DNA of 64,000 nt from positions 124,001 through 188,000 of the forward strand of contig JAFIFG010000111.1 in NCBI GenBank assembly GCA_020832135.1, written 5' to 3'. Below are positions 44,919 to 53,350 of this stretch, piece by piece. Positions within the stretch are counted from its first letter, which is position 1, and each line of letters opens with the position of its first letter. Both the position numbers and the translations under genes were made by a program. The DNA is from Clostridiaceae bacterium. Lineage in GTDB: Bacteria > Bacillota > Clostridia > Peptostreptococcales > Natronincolaceae. Below the pieces are notes generated by a model that was not told the DNA's origin, did not search any database, and worked only from the letters and a program-made list of their open reading frames with translations.

Positions 44919-46865
44919 TTACTTAATTTTTTTATTTACATAGTCAATAAATTCTTTTTTAAATTTATAGATTTTTTCCCTAGTTTTATTATTACCATCA
45001 TCCCTTTTCATTTCCTCTATAAATCTAGATGTCTCTAGCTTTTTATTATTTTTGTATAATGGTGAACTAATAAAAAGTAGTTCCTTTGCCCTAGTTAATG
45101 CTACATAAAATAATCTTCTTTCCTCCTCAATAGATTGTATGTCATCTCCACTTCTACCATGGGGTATGGTGCCTTCTACTGCTGATATAACCATCACAAC
45201 CCTATATTCTAAACCTTTTGCACTATGCATCGTCAATAATTCCACTTTATCTCCATCTTCTTTACAAGATTTTGATTCCTTAATCTTTTCCTTAAAGTTA
45301 TGGATGTTATCTATGAATTTTTGGGGATCTTCATATTGTGTCGCCATCTCCTGCAGTTCACCTAGTATTTCAAATAACTTTTCACTTGTAATTTTCTTTT
45401 CCGAGCAATAATTTTTAATATATTCATCATATCCTATGTGCTTTCTTATATATTCTATTGCATTTTCAGTATTTTGATTTTGCACTTCTTTTAATTGAAG
45501 CTGTAGTCGTTCAAGATACTTGATTTGATAGGGCATCAAATCTGCCCTTAGCTTTAAAGATGTGATATAGTTCTTACTTTCATCTACCGGTTGTTGAATT
45601 GCTTTTCTTGTTATGTAACGGGTAGGTTTATTAATAATTCTTTTAATAGCTTCTGAATTTTTTGTGGAAAAAGCAGCAATTAAGTAACTCATTATATCCT
45701 TGGCTATCCAATGGTCATAAATATTGTATATTTGCTCTCTAGAAATATAAGGTATATTGTTATCTAGCAAAGCATCTACAACAGGTGCTGCAGCAAGGTT
45801 GGTTCTGTAGACAATAGCAATATCCTTGTATCTATAGCCTCTTTCCGTTAAAGATTGAATAATTTCTATAATCTTCTTATTTTCTTCCACCTTATCTTTT
45901 GGTGTTATAAAATTTATATCGATATTTGCATTTATTACAGATACCATTTTTTTATGTATCCTAGATTGATTATTCATGATTAAGTTGTTTGCAGTCCTTA
46001 CAATATTCTCTTGTGAACGATAATTCTTATTCAGTACTATTTTTTTAGCATTACTATAGATCTCATCAAAATTCAATATAAAATAAGGCTTGGCCCCTCT
46101 AAAACTATAGATAGACTGATCGTCATCACCTACAACAAATAAATTGTCCAAGGGCTTTGCAATAAGCTTTATGATTTCAAATTGAATACTATTAATATCC
46201 TGAAACTCATCAATTAAAATAAAAGGAAACTTTCTTCTTATTCCATTCAGTATGGTAGGGTTATCTATTAACAGCATATAACACTTGGTTAACATATCAT
46301 CAAAATCAATTTTTTTATGTTCATTTTTGTAGTTTTCATAGCAGTCAATAACTCTTTTAAACTCAATGGTGGATAAAGATGTTGGTTTAAAATCGTGATT
46401 TTGTGGAAAATTGCTTTTATATAGGGATATGTCAAGAAGAATATCCTTAATAAACTCTTCATCAGTATATCCTTCGATGCCTAAGGTTTTAATAATATTT
46501 TTAATTAAAGCATATATCTCCCTATCCTTTAAAATATCTTTTATATTGTATCCACAATACCTTCTTATAATTTTAAAAAATAAGGAATGAAAGGTACCAA
46601 AACTTACTTTAGCTTTTTCTCCATAGGGTAGATCAAATTCTTGCTGAAACCTTACCTTCATTTCTTCAGCAGCAGCCTTTGTAAAAGTAATAACTAAAAT
46701 ATTCTCAGGATTAACACTATACTGCTGTATTAAATTCCAAATTCTATAGGTTATTACTGTAGTTTTTCCAGATCCAGGCCCTGCATAAACCATACATGGC
46801 CCTTCATGATGTTTTACTGCCAATAGTTGTTCATCATTTAAAGTTTTTATTGCAGAATTCTCCAT
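44919..46865 (-). CDS. UvrD/PcrA/Rep-type DNA helicase
   Basis: Superfamily 1A 3'-5' helicase. The 648-residue product has motif I (AGPGSGKTT, about 26-34), Ia (VITFTKAAAEEM, about 57-68), II (ILIDEFQDIN, about 216-225), III (VVGDDDQSIYSFRGA, about 246-260), IV (LNKNYRS) and VI (LFYVALTRAKE, about 595-605). It is shorter than PcrA (about 730), lacking most of the C-terminal extension, so a secondary UvrD-like enzyme is possible. ATG at 46865 follows GAGGTG; a GTG at 46877 overlaps the site. Confidence 0.9.
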   Translation of the reverse strand: MENSAIKTLNDEQLLAVKHHEGPCMVYAGPGSGKTTVITYRIWNLIQQYSVNPENILVITFTKAAAEEMKVRFQQEFDLPYGEKAKVSFGTFHSLFFKIIRRYCGYNIKDILKDREIYALIKNIIKTLGIEGYTDEEFIKDILLDISLYKSNFPQNHDFKPTSLSTIEFKRVIDCYENYKNEHKKIDFDDMLTKCYMLLIDNPTILNGIRRKFPFILIDEFQDINSIQFEIIKLIAKPLDNLFVVGDDDQSIYSFRGAKPYFILNFDEIYSNAKKIVLNKNYRSQENIVRTANNLIMNNQSRIHKKMVSVINANIDINFITPKDKVEENKKIIEIIQSLTERGYRYKDIAIVYRTNLAAAPVVDALLDNNIPYISREQIYNIYDHWIAKDIMSYLIAAFSTKNSEAIKRIINKPTRYITRKAIQQPVDESKNYITSLKLRADLMPYQIKYLERLQLQLKEVQNQNTENAIEYIRKHIGYDEYIKNYCSEKKITSEKLFEILGELQEMATQYEDPQKFIDNIHNFKEKIKESKSCKEDGDKVELLTMHSAKGLEYRVVMVISAVEGTIPHGRSGDDIQSIEEERRLFYVALTRAKELLFISSPLYKNNKKLETSRFIEEMKRDDGNNKTREKIYKFKKEFIDYVNKKIK

Positions 46866-46920
46866 AACACACCTCACAAAACTTATGTACTTACTACTAT
46901 TATATCAAATAATAATAATA

Positions 46921-46947
46921 TAAAGCCATAGAAGTTCTATGGCTTTA
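46921..46947 (-). terminator. Terminator of the SLH-protein gene
   Basis: An 11-bp stem (46921-46931 and 46937-46947) with a 5-nt loop, followed on the minus strand by TATTATTATTATTTG. The stop codon of the gene is inside the stem. Confidence 0.75.
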
Positions 46948-48346
46948 TTATCATTTGTTTCATCATACCTACTAATAGGTAATCAATATCCTTCTTATAT
47001 AAACTATATTCCTTGTGTCGTTTTAATTTCTCCCACTGATTGTACAGAGAACTCACGGCTTTCTCTTGCCCCTCCATTTGGTAAACTAAGTATCCATAGT
47101 TAGCAATTAATTCGGTTTTAGTTTCTATCTCTTTATGATCCTTTAGTAGCTCTTCATAAACAGCTATAGTTTCCTTAGTCCTGTCTTGTTTTAAATAACC
47201 TTCAGTTAAAAATATTCCTATTTCCCATTTGGTATGAGAATCATTAGCTGCATTAAAAGCTTCTCCCGTCATTGTTATTAATTCCTGAAGAGGTACATAC
47301 TTTTTAGAACTTTGAAGAAATGAGTACATTCCTTCAACCCTTTGTTCCGATATAGTTCCATAGTGTAGAAAAGCCTCTTTTATCAATTCAATCTTTCTCT
47401 CTATACCTAATTCCTTATCATACTTTATGATATAGTAATTTGTACCAATAACATTATAGTAATGTTGATTTTTTAGCTGCCATAGGGTATCAATGGGAGT
47501 TACATCATATAAATGTCTTTCTTCATAGGGAATAAAGCCTATAAAATCCATATATTCTAAAGCTGTAATAGCCTCAATAAATTCAACATCTAGGTGATTT
47601 TGTGGTGAATCGGTTGCTTCCATTTGAAACAATAATGATGATTTTTGATTTTTAGTAATATTTACAGAAGGAGGCTTTAGCAAATCCTTTTTTACAAATC
47701 CTAAATCCTCATAAATTCTTTTTATGATGGTAGCAGCTTCTCCTCTAGTAATATTATTTTCTAGTCCAAATGTTCCATCACCATATCCAAATATAATATT
47801 ATTACTCATCAGCTCTTTTATTTCTCTATAAAAATTCATATCCTCAGGAATATCCTTCGGAGTAGTATCTAAGACTTTTATTGGAGGAGTAGTAATAGCC
47901 CTTGCCAAGAGACTCGCTTCATATCTAGTTATAAATTCATCCGGCCTCAATTGAGGTATGGAGAATATATCTTGAAATTTAATGGATGTTGTAGAATAGT
48001 TATCTATATAATGAATGATTTCCGTTATATCTTCATATGCCCAATGTCCTTTTTTAATATCCTTATAAGGCATGTCCATATCTTGATTTTTAACACTACT
48101 TATACTATGTATATGTTGTAGATATAAAATCCTATTAAGAATAGAGAGATATTCTGCAATCGTAATGGATTGATCAGGTCGAAAGGTTCCATCTTCATAG
48201 CCATTAAACAATGTTATCTCACCCGTACCCCAATAGACATATTCTCTACTCCAATGTTGTTGGATATCAGAATAGTTAATAGTGGCATAGGAATAATTAA
48301 AAATTAATAGAACTACAGTAATAACACTTACTATTTTTTTAACCAT
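46937..48346 (-). CDS. Secreted S-layer homology (SLH) domain protein
   Basis: The 469-residue protein has a signal peptide (about 1-22, KKIVSVITVVLLIFNYSYA) and three SLH domains (about 25-72, 85-135 and 150-205). Marks are HWSREYVYWG, LFNGYEDGTFRPDQSITIAEY and IIFGYGDGTFGLENNITRGEAA, the last two each with the GYxDGTF core. SLH domains anchor proteins to pyruvylated wall polymers. The C-terminal half (about 240-465) is helical and TPR-like, with no enzyme motif seen. AAAGGAG precedes the ATG. Confidence 0.88.
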   Translation of the reverse strand: MVKKIVSVITVVLLIFNYSYATINYSDIQQHWSREYVYWGTGEITLFNGYEDGTFRPDQSITIAEYLSILNRILYLQHIHSISSVKNQDMDMPYKDIKKGHWAYEDITEIIHYIDNYSTTSIKFQDIFSIPQLRPDEFITRYEASLLARAITTPPIKVLDTTPKDIPEDMNFYREIKELMSNNIIFGYGDGTFGLENNITRGEAATIIKRIYEDLGFVKKDLLKPPSVNITKNQKSSLLFQMEATDSPQNHLDVEFIEAITALEYMDFIGFIPYEERHLYDVTPIDTLWQLKNQHYYNVIGTNYYIIKYDKELGIERKIELIKEAFLHYGTISEQRVEGMYSFLQSSKKYVPLQELITMTGEAFNAANDSHTKWEIGIFLTEGYLKQDRTKETIAVYEELLKDHKEIETKTELIANYGYLVYQMEGQEKAVSSLYNQWEKLKRHKEYSLYKKDIDYLLVGMMKQMIIKP

Positions 48347-48445
48347 AGTAAAACTCCTTTGTATGAATTAGAAAATTTTTACAGTATTATTATAACATAT
48401 AAAAACTTCCTACTATATTACATACCCTTTACATTTTTAAATAAT

Positions 48446-48475
48446 AAAAAAAGTTGGTATAATACCAACTTTTTA
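48446..48475 (-). terminator. Terminator of the tRNA operon
   Basis: A stem of at least 9 perfect pairs (AGTTGGTAT with ATACCAACT), extended by A-T pairs, ends in TTTTTTTATTATT on the minus strand, directly after tRNA-Phe. Confidence 0.85.
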
Positions 48476-48478
48476 AAA

Positions 48479-48554
48479 TGGTGCCCAAAGGCGGAATCGA
48501 ACCACCGACACGGGGATTTTCAGTCCCCTGCTCTACCGACTGAGCTATTTGGGC
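48479..48554 (-). tRNA. tRNA-Phe (GAA)
   Basis: Cloverleaf with acceptor GCCCAAA/TTTGGGC, anticodon loop CTGAAAA and T loop TTCGATT. The CCA end is encoded. Last tRNA of the array. Confidence 0.97.
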
Positions 48555-48559
48555 AAATT

Positions 48560-48636
<77 letters not shown>

Positions 48637-48656
48637 TGATACTATTAAATTTAAAG

Positions 48657-48732
48657 TGGCAGGGGTGGCAGGATTTGAACCCACGACATTCGGTTTTGGA
48701 GACCGACGTTCTACCAACTGAACTACACCCCT
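48657..48732 (-). tRNA. tRNA-Trp (CCA)
   Basis: Acceptor AGGGGTG/CACCCCT, anticodon loop CTCCAAA, T loop TTCAAAT, discriminator G, encoded CCA. Confidence 0.97.
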
Positions 48733-48765
48733 ATCTTTATTAAACACCATACTTTTTCAAGAAAA

Positions 48766-48842
48766 TGGTGGGCCTTCAGGGATTCGAACCCCGGACCTAC
48801 CGGTTATGAGCCGGGCGCTCTAACCAACTGAGCTAAAGGCCC
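48766..48842 (-). tRNA. tRNA with CAT anticodon (Met or, more likely, Ile2)
   Basis: Acceptor GGGCCTT/AAGGCCC, anticodon loop CTCATAA, encoded CCA. It lacks initiator features. The body (GGGCCTTTAGCTCAG with CTCATAA loop) resembles Bacillus tRNA-Ile2 (CAT, lysidine-modified by TilS) more than elongator tRNA-Met, whose Bacillus loop is TTCATAC. Confidence 0.9.
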
Positions 48843-48882
48843 AAATTAAATCAATGCTTAATTTGGTAATCCATATTTAAAG

Positions 48883-48959
48883 TGGTCCGGGTGGAGAGAT
48901 TCGAACTCCCGACCCCATGGTCCCAAACCATGTGCGCTACCAAACTGCGCTACACCCGG
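48883..48959 (-). tRNA. tRNA-Pro (TGG)
   Basis: Acceptor CCGGGTG/CACCCGG, anticodon loop TTTGGGA, T loop TTCGAAT, encoded CCA. Confidence 0.97.
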
Positions 48960-48963
48960 AAAA

Positions 48964-49055
48964 TGGCGGAGAAGGCGGGATTCGAACCCGCGCGCCGTTT
49001 ACACGACCTAACGGTTTAGCAAACCGTCCTCTTGAGCCTACTTGAGTACTTCTCC
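48964..49055 (-). tRNA. tRNA-Ser (GCT)
   Basis: Class II tRNA of 92 nt with a long variable arm; acceptor GGAGAAG/CTTCTCC, anticodon loop TTGCTAA, encoded CCA. Confidence 0.97.
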
Positions 49056-49077
49056 AGACCACGTGCATTTTAAAGCT

Positions 49078-49166
49078 TGGCGGATGGGGTGGGATTCGAA
49101 CCCACGGCCCCTTTCGGAGTCACTGGTTTTCAAGACCAGCTCCTTAAACCGCTCGGACACCCATCC
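49078..49166 (-). tRNA. tRNA-Ser (TGA)
   Basis: Class II tRNA of 89 nt with a long variable arm; acceptor GGATGGG/CCCATCC, anticodon loop CTTGAAA, encoded CCA. Confidence 0.97.
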
Positions 49167-49178
49167 TTAATTGGTAAA

Positions 49179-49254
49179 TGGTGACCCATCCGCGACTCGA
49201 ACGCGGGACACCCTGATTAAAAGTCAGGTGCTCTACCGACTGAGCTAATGGGTC
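49179..49254 (-). tRNA. tRNA-Lys (TTT)
   Basis: Acceptor GACCCAT/ATGGGTC, anticodon loop CTTTTAA, T loop TTCGAGT, encoded CCA. Confidence 0.97.
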
Positions 49255-49263
49255 GTATTTTTA

Positions 49264-49337
49264 TGGAGCGGGTGAAGGGAATCGAACCCTCGCTATCAGC
49301 TTGGAAGGCTGAAGTTCTACCACTGAACTACACCCGC
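49264..49337 (-). tRNA. tRNA-Gly (TCC)
   Basis: Acceptor GCGGGTG/CACCCGC, anticodon loop CTTCCAA, T loop TTCGATT, discriminator T, encoded CCA. Confidence 0.97.
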
Positions 49338-49345
49338 ATAATGTG

Positions 49346-49434
49346 TGGTGCCGAAGACCGGAATCGAACCGGTACGATCTGTAAGGATCGCAGGATTTTA
49401 AGTCCTGTGCGTCTGCCAGTTCCGCCACTTCGGC
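49346..49434 (-). tRNA. tRNA-Leu (TAA)
   Basis: Class II tRNA of 89 nt; acceptor GCCGAAG/CTTCGGC, anticodon loop CTTAAAA, T loop TTCGATT, encoded CCA. First tRNA of the array. Confidence 0.97.
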
Positions 49435-49483
49435 ATTAACTTGCTGTCGTATATTTTGTATCTTGTTTCGACGGCAGGATTAT

Positions 49484-49512
49484 ATCTTATCATGTTTTAA
49501 ACAGCTTGTCAA
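49484..49512 (-). promoter_or_regulatory. Promoter of the ten-tRNA operon
   Basis: On the minus strand TTGACA (49507-49512) and TAAGAT (49484-49489) are exactly 17 bp apart, 50 nt before the first tRNA. Confidence 0.75.
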
Positions 49513-49847
49513 TACTTTTTAAAAATGTTTTTCCACTTCCCATAAGACCTAAGACCTATAATAAAGCCTTAATTGCTTTAGAAGTAAAACAAGAACAAAT
49601 ACTATTATACACTTTTAATTAAAATTGTCAACAGCAAATTCTTTATTTTGTTTTGATTTTATGTTGTATATTTTTATAATGGGATACTTTATTACTTGCA
49701 GTTCTACACAATCCATCTTGAGTGCATTGCCATAACTAACACTTCAATGATTTATAGTATAGGTAATAACTAGTATCCATTATTTGTTTTCATATTTATT
49801 AACTTAGAAAGCGAATACTATAATTATATTTTAAAAAATTAAGGCTG
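49513..49847. other. AT-rich gap between tRNA promoter and the amidohydrolase gene
   Basis: About 335 nt beyond the tRNA promoter. It is very AT-rich and shows no gene, clear repeat or RNA. It must hold the promoter of the next plus-strand gene; TATAAT-like strings occur near 49675 and 49820, without a convincing -35. Confidence 0.4.
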
Positions 49848-49859
49848 GTGTTATATACT

Positions 49860-50561
49860 ATGCAACATTTGATACATTTAAATAATAAATTAATCAAGAA
49901 TGTCTTTGAATTAGAGCAACAGTTTGCCTTTAATAATTATCTTGGAAAAGACGAAGGTTCTAATTTCAAATATAGAAAAGGAAATATACCTATCATTATC
50001 TCTGCTCCTCATGCTGTGAAACAAATAAGAAATGGCAAAATTAAAAATCCTGAAATTTTCACAGGAAGTCTAGCACTTCTATTGGGGGATATTACAGATT
50101 GTCATGTCATCTACCGTACCTTTACGGGAAATGGCGACTCTAATAAAGATATGCCTTGTGAATATAAAAACTTCCTGCTTGAGAAAATTAAAGAGTACAA
50201 CTTATTTTGTCTAATCGACCTTCATGGTTTAAACAAAAAAAGAGATCTGATGATTGATGTAGGTACGTTAAATGGTATTTCTATTACAGAAAATATAAAG
50301 AATATTATTATCAATAGTTTCAAAGAACATGCTGTCTTTGATGTTAGATTTGATCACATTTTTAATGCTGATAGAACTGGTACCGTAGTAAGAACTGCTT
50401 GGTATGGAGTAGGTATTTCTTCCTTTCAACTAGAGATCAATGGTATTTACCGTGATATAAACTATACACAAAACTGGAATAATTTTAATAAAATTATAAA
50501 GAGTCTACAGCTTTTAATCATAAATTTATACAAACTAAATACTTTAAATAGATTGAATTAA
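49860..50561 (+). CDS. N-formylglutamate amidohydrolase family protein
   Basis: The 233-residue protein resembles the N-formylglutamate amidohydrolase family (zinc-dependent deformylase of histidine breakdown and related uses). It has ISAPHAVKQIRNGKIK (about 46-61), FTGNGDSN (about 90-97), LIDLHGLNK (about 118-126) and a late FQLEINGIYR block (about 192-201). No histidine-utilisation genes are near, so the substrate is uncertain. ATG at 49860 or an upstream GTG at 49848 are both possible. Terminator follows. Confidence 0.78.
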   Translation: MQHLIHLNNKLIKNVFELEQQFAFNNYLGKDEGSNFKYRKGNIPIIISAPHAVKQIRNGKIKNPEIFTGSLALLLGDITDCHVIYRTFTGNGDSNKDMPCEYKNFLLEKIKEYNLFCLIDLHGLNKKRDLMIDVGTLNGISITENIKNIIINSFKEHAVFDVRFDHIFNADRTGTVVRTAWYGVGISSFQLEINGIYRDINYTQNWNNFNKIIKSLQLLIINLYKLNTLNRLN

Positions 50562-50563
50562 AT

Positions 50564-50598
50564 ATCAGGTGACATCAAAATGTCATCTGATCTCTTTT
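50564..50598 (+). terminator. Terminator of the amidohydrolase gene
   Basis: An 11-bp stem (50564-50574 and 50581-50591) with one G-U pair and a 6-nt loop, followed by CTCTTTTT. Confidence 0.8.
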
Positions 50599-50783
50599 TG
50601 CACTTTTCTATAGACTCAATATTCATATGTTATAGATATCTCCCGGTATTAGTTGTATAACATTGTCGTTATCATAATAAAGAGTAAGATTTAAATATAG
50701 AAATATCTACTCCAAAATAACAATGTATAATTATCATTTATGATAACATTTGTTATGATGATTGTGCCTATTCTCCCTTCTGT
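50599..50783. other. Gap between convergent genes
   Basis: About 185 nt between two terminators. It has several ATGATAAC/GTTATCAT strings (50729-50763) that fold into overlapping small palindromes. No gene is seen, and the position between convergent genes makes a promoter role unlikely. Confidence 0.4.
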
Positions 50784-50831
50784 ACTTAAACATTAAAAGA
50801 GCCATTCGTATGGCTCTTTTAATGTTTAAGT
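50784..50831. terminator. Perfect 22-bp hairpin downstream of the HD gene
   Basis: Arms 50784-50805 and 50810-50831 are perfect inverted repeats with loop TCGT, containing GAGCC/GGCTC and flanking T/A runs. It probably ends minus-strand transcription from the HD-domain gene and can act in both directions. Confidence 0.7.
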
Positions 50832-50896
50832 ATCTATGATTATGTATGAGTTGAAAATTAACCATGATGAAAGAAATATAAGTAGATTTTCTATTT

Positions 50897-51466
50897 CTAT
50901 AGCCCTAACTCTTCTGCTATCCCTTGCATTGCATTTAAAGAAAGCTCTGCAAACTCTGGAAAAGCTATTCCCAGTTTTTCAATAGAAGCCATAGCTTTAC
51001 GGTCTGCCCCTGCTGCAAATCTTATCTCCTTCATTCTCTTTGTAATAGATTTGACCTTTACACTACTGATCTTTTTATCAGGATAGACAAGTGTAATAGC
51101 TGTAATAAATCCAGTAATGGGATCTGCAGCATAAATAGCCCTGTCCATTTTACTCTCTATTTTTGTCCCTGTAGCTTCATTATGTGCACATATTGCATGA
51201 TAAATCTCTTCATTGCCTAAAGCCACTTCTTTTAAAATCTCTACTGTTTTAGGACCATGAAGATGATTATCTCCATTTTTGTAATCAATCAGATCTGCAT
51301 CTAAATCATGTAGTAGTCCTGCCATTGCCCATTCTTCTTCTTTTTCTGGCTCTACCTTCTTTGCTAAAGCCCTCATCACTACTTCTACTGCATAGGAATG
51401 TTTTAAAAGATGATCTGTTTTTAGGTGCTCATCAAGACATTGTAATGCTTTGGCTCTGTTTATCAT
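50897..51466 (-). CDS. HD-domain phosphohydrolase family protein
   Basis: The 189-residue protein has the HD core: HSYAVEVVMRALA (about 23-35), AGLLHDLDADL (about 49-59), and HAICAHNEATG (about 90-100). Such stand-alone HD proteins are often nucleotide or metal-dependent phosphohydrolases; the substrate is unknown. AAAAGGAGTG precedes the ATG. Single-gene unit. Confidence 0.82.
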   Translation of the reverse strand: MINRAKALQCLDEHLKTDHLLKHSYAVEVVMRALAKKVEPEKEEEWAMAGLLHDLDADLIDYKNGDNHLHGPKTVEILKEVALGNEEIYHAICAHNEATGTKIESKMDRAIYAADPITGFITAITLVYPDKKISSVKVKSITKRMKEIRFAAGADRKAMASIEKLGIAFPEFAELSLNAMQGIAEELGL

Positions 51467-51661
51467 GTGTTTTACACTCCTTTTGATTTTTTTACACTCT
51501 TGACATTTCTATATTTTTCTATTAATCCATTATATCATAACAATTTACATCTAAAAATAAAGTCCTCTCAAACAACGACTATTATAAAGGAATAATAAAA
51601 TAGTTAAGCACAATACAATCATAGTTGTATTATCCTTAGTATATTATTTCAACTGAATTTA

Positions 51662-52444
51662 TCACTTTATCAACCCAAGCATCTGAAGACCATGTAGAAT
51701 ACCATTGTCTTCTACTGATTTTGTTACATATCTTGCCGTTGCCTTTACATTGTCTTCAGCATTACCCATTGCCACACTATTTTTTACACTTGTCAGCATT
51801 TCAATATCATTTAGTCCATCTCCAAAAGCATATTGTCTTTCTTTTACAAATCCTAGTTTTTCAACAATTTTTTCAATTCCTTTTGCTTTGGATCCTCCTC
51901 TAGGGAGTACATCAACAGAAACAGGATGCCACCTAACAAAATCAAAGTCTTGGAATTCCTGTTGATATTGTTTTTCCTCTCCTTCTTGACAAAATAAAAT
52001 TGTTTGGTATATCTCACGTCCTTTATAATAATAGGGATCATGGGTAGGAAAAAGATCAATTTTTAATGTATCAATGCTTTCCTTAATATAAGGATGTGAT
52101 GGAACATTTGCTTTCATATCTTCATGATCCATAAAAACAACAGGATGGTTGCTAATAAGAGCTGCTTCCGTCAATTTCTCTAGGGCTGATATCTTTAATG
52201 GATTTGCATATAGCAATTTCCCATTTAATACCACATATTGACCGTTATAACTAACAAAAGTATTAATTTGTAATTCTTTTCGTAAATTCTCAAACATAAA
52301 AGGAGCTCTTCCCGTGGCAATCGCAATTTCATGTCCAAGTTCCTTTAATTTAAAAATAGCTTTTTTTGTTGATAAGGGCAGCTCTTTATCTTGGGTAAGG
52401 AGTGTTCCGTCTATATCGAAAAATATAATGCTTGCTTCTATCAT
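51662..52444 (-). CDS. Cof-type HAD-IIB sugar/flavin phosphatase family protein
   Basis: The 260-residue protein has HAD motif I (FFDIDGTLLT, about 8-17), motif II (IATGRAP, about 40-46), the Cof-type cap, and motif IV (FGDGLNDIEMLT, about 206-217). The family dephosphorylates sugar phosphates, FMN, PLP and similar compounds. The product substrate cannot be told from sequence. GGAGGT lies about 9 nt before the ATG. Confidence 0.9.
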   Translation of the reverse strand: MIEASIIFFDIDGTLLTQDKELPLSTKKAIFKLKELGHEIAIATGRAPFMFENLRKELQINTFVSYNGQYVVLNGKLLYANPLKISALEKLTEAALISNHPVVFMDHEDMKANVPSHPYIKESIDTLKIDLFPTHDPYYYKGREIYQTILFCQEGEEKQYQQEFQDFDFVRWHPVSVDVLPRGGSKAKGIEKIVEKLGFVKERQYAFGDGLNDIEMLTSVKNSVAMGNAEDNVKATARYVTKSVEDNGILHGLQMLGLIK

Positions 52445-52708
52445 ATTAGTTCTTACCTCCTATATTTCAAACTAATCTAACTTATAGTGTATACCATAAC
52501 TCATTTAAACTTAAAAATCAAGCATAAACAGGGATGTTATGTTTGATTATGAAATAGTTTAGCATAAGATTTTAATTTTATACTATATAAAAGATAATAG
52601 AAGCTAATGATGCTTATCTTTTGAAATATAACCGCAAAACTCTCTTCACATTTATAATATATCATCCTTCATTATTTAGTTGTCAGTTTACACTATTTAT
52701 AAAGTAAA
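52445..52708. other. AT-rich gap upstream of the HAD gene
   Basis: About 265 nt. On the minus strand TTGATT and TATGGT are 17 bp apart about 50 nt before the HAD gene and may be its promoter. A bulged hairpin (AAAAGAT ... ATCTTTT, about 52587-52624) has no clear owner. No gene found. Confidence 0.4.
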
Positions 52709-52731
52709 AAGACCAAGTTTGCCCTGGTCTT
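52709..52731 (-). terminator. Terminator of the MBL-YwbE-DUF3006 genes
   Basis: A 7-bp stem (52709-52715 and 52725-52731) followed by TTTTTAC on the minus strand, 14 nt after the DUF3006 stop. Confidence 0.7.
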
Positions 52732-52744
52732 CCTGCCTCAAGCC

Positions 52745-52954
52745 CTAATTCTCCCACATATCTTTAAACTTATCTTCTATTTCTCTTCTTCTCTTTTTAG
52801 TAGCTTCATTATCCCTATAATAAATACCTTCCTTTAAAACCACAACATCGCCTTCCTTTACCTTCTCATCAATAAGGCTTCTTTTTACATCCAGCATCTC
52901 TCCATCTATCTCAATAACCCCATAATCTCCTTCAAAACGATCTAATACCAGCAT
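52745..52954 (-). CDS. DUF3006 protein
   Basis: A 69-residue protein with the DUF3006 pattern: VLDRFEGDYGVIEIDGEML (about 3-21), GDVVVLKEGIYY (about 35-46) and a basic helical tail (KKRRREIEDKFKDMW). DUF3006 genes are often beside ComEC-like metallo-beta-lactamase genes, as here. Function unknown. GAGGTGAT precedes the ATG. Confidence 0.82.
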   Translation of the reverse strand: MLVLDRFEGDYGVIEIDGEMLDVKRSLIDEKVKEGDVVVLKEGIYYRDNEATKKRRREIEDKFKDMWEN

Positions 52955-52970
52955 ATCTCTATCACCTCTT

Positions 52971-53186
52971 CTATTGTGGTATGGTTAAATTTGGTGTAGT
53001 AACTTCTTTTACCCTACCAACAATTCCACTCTCTAGCATAACCTTGATCCCATGAGGGTGCTCTGTTGAGTTTGTGAGAATTCTCTTAACTACACCTTCT
53101 GTAAGTTTACCACTACACTGATCTTGCTTTTGTACAATCATTACAGTAACTCCTATTTGAATATTGCTTCTTTTAGTTCCGTCCAT
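52971..53186 (-). CDS. ywbE: YwbE family protein
   Basis: A 71-residue protein with the YwbE/DUF2196 signature: KRSNIQIGVTVMIVQKQDQ (about 5-23), GKLTEGVVKRILTNS (about 26-40), HPHGIKVMLESGIVGRV (about 43-59). Function unknown; it folds as a small beta protein in related cases. It lies 16 nt before DUF3006 and about 165 nt after the MBL lipoprotein gene. Confidence 0.88.
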   Translation of the reverse strand: MDGTKRSNIQIGVTVMIVQKQDQCSGKLTEGVVKRILTNSTEHPHGIKVMLESGIVGRVKEVTTPNLTIPQ

Positions 53187-53350
53187 TGTTCCATCCTTTC
53201 AAGTTTCAAAGTGTATTCTGTTAGTAATTAAATTTCATACTATTTTAACATTTTTGTTAGTTAAAGTATATCTCTCTGTTGCTATTATAACAGATGGTTA
53301 ATCTATGCGAATTATCTTATAACTGACAGATCTATATTTAATCTTCCTAC

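Noticed and set aside
49248-49439. Plus-strand frame antisense to tRNA-Gly and tRNA-Leu
   Set aside because: Same artefact; the peptide is a read-through of tRNA complements.
50729-50763. Fur-like ATGATAAC/GTTATCAT repeats
   Set aside because: They lie between convergent genes with no promoter to control, and the half-site order does not match a 7-1-7 Fur box.
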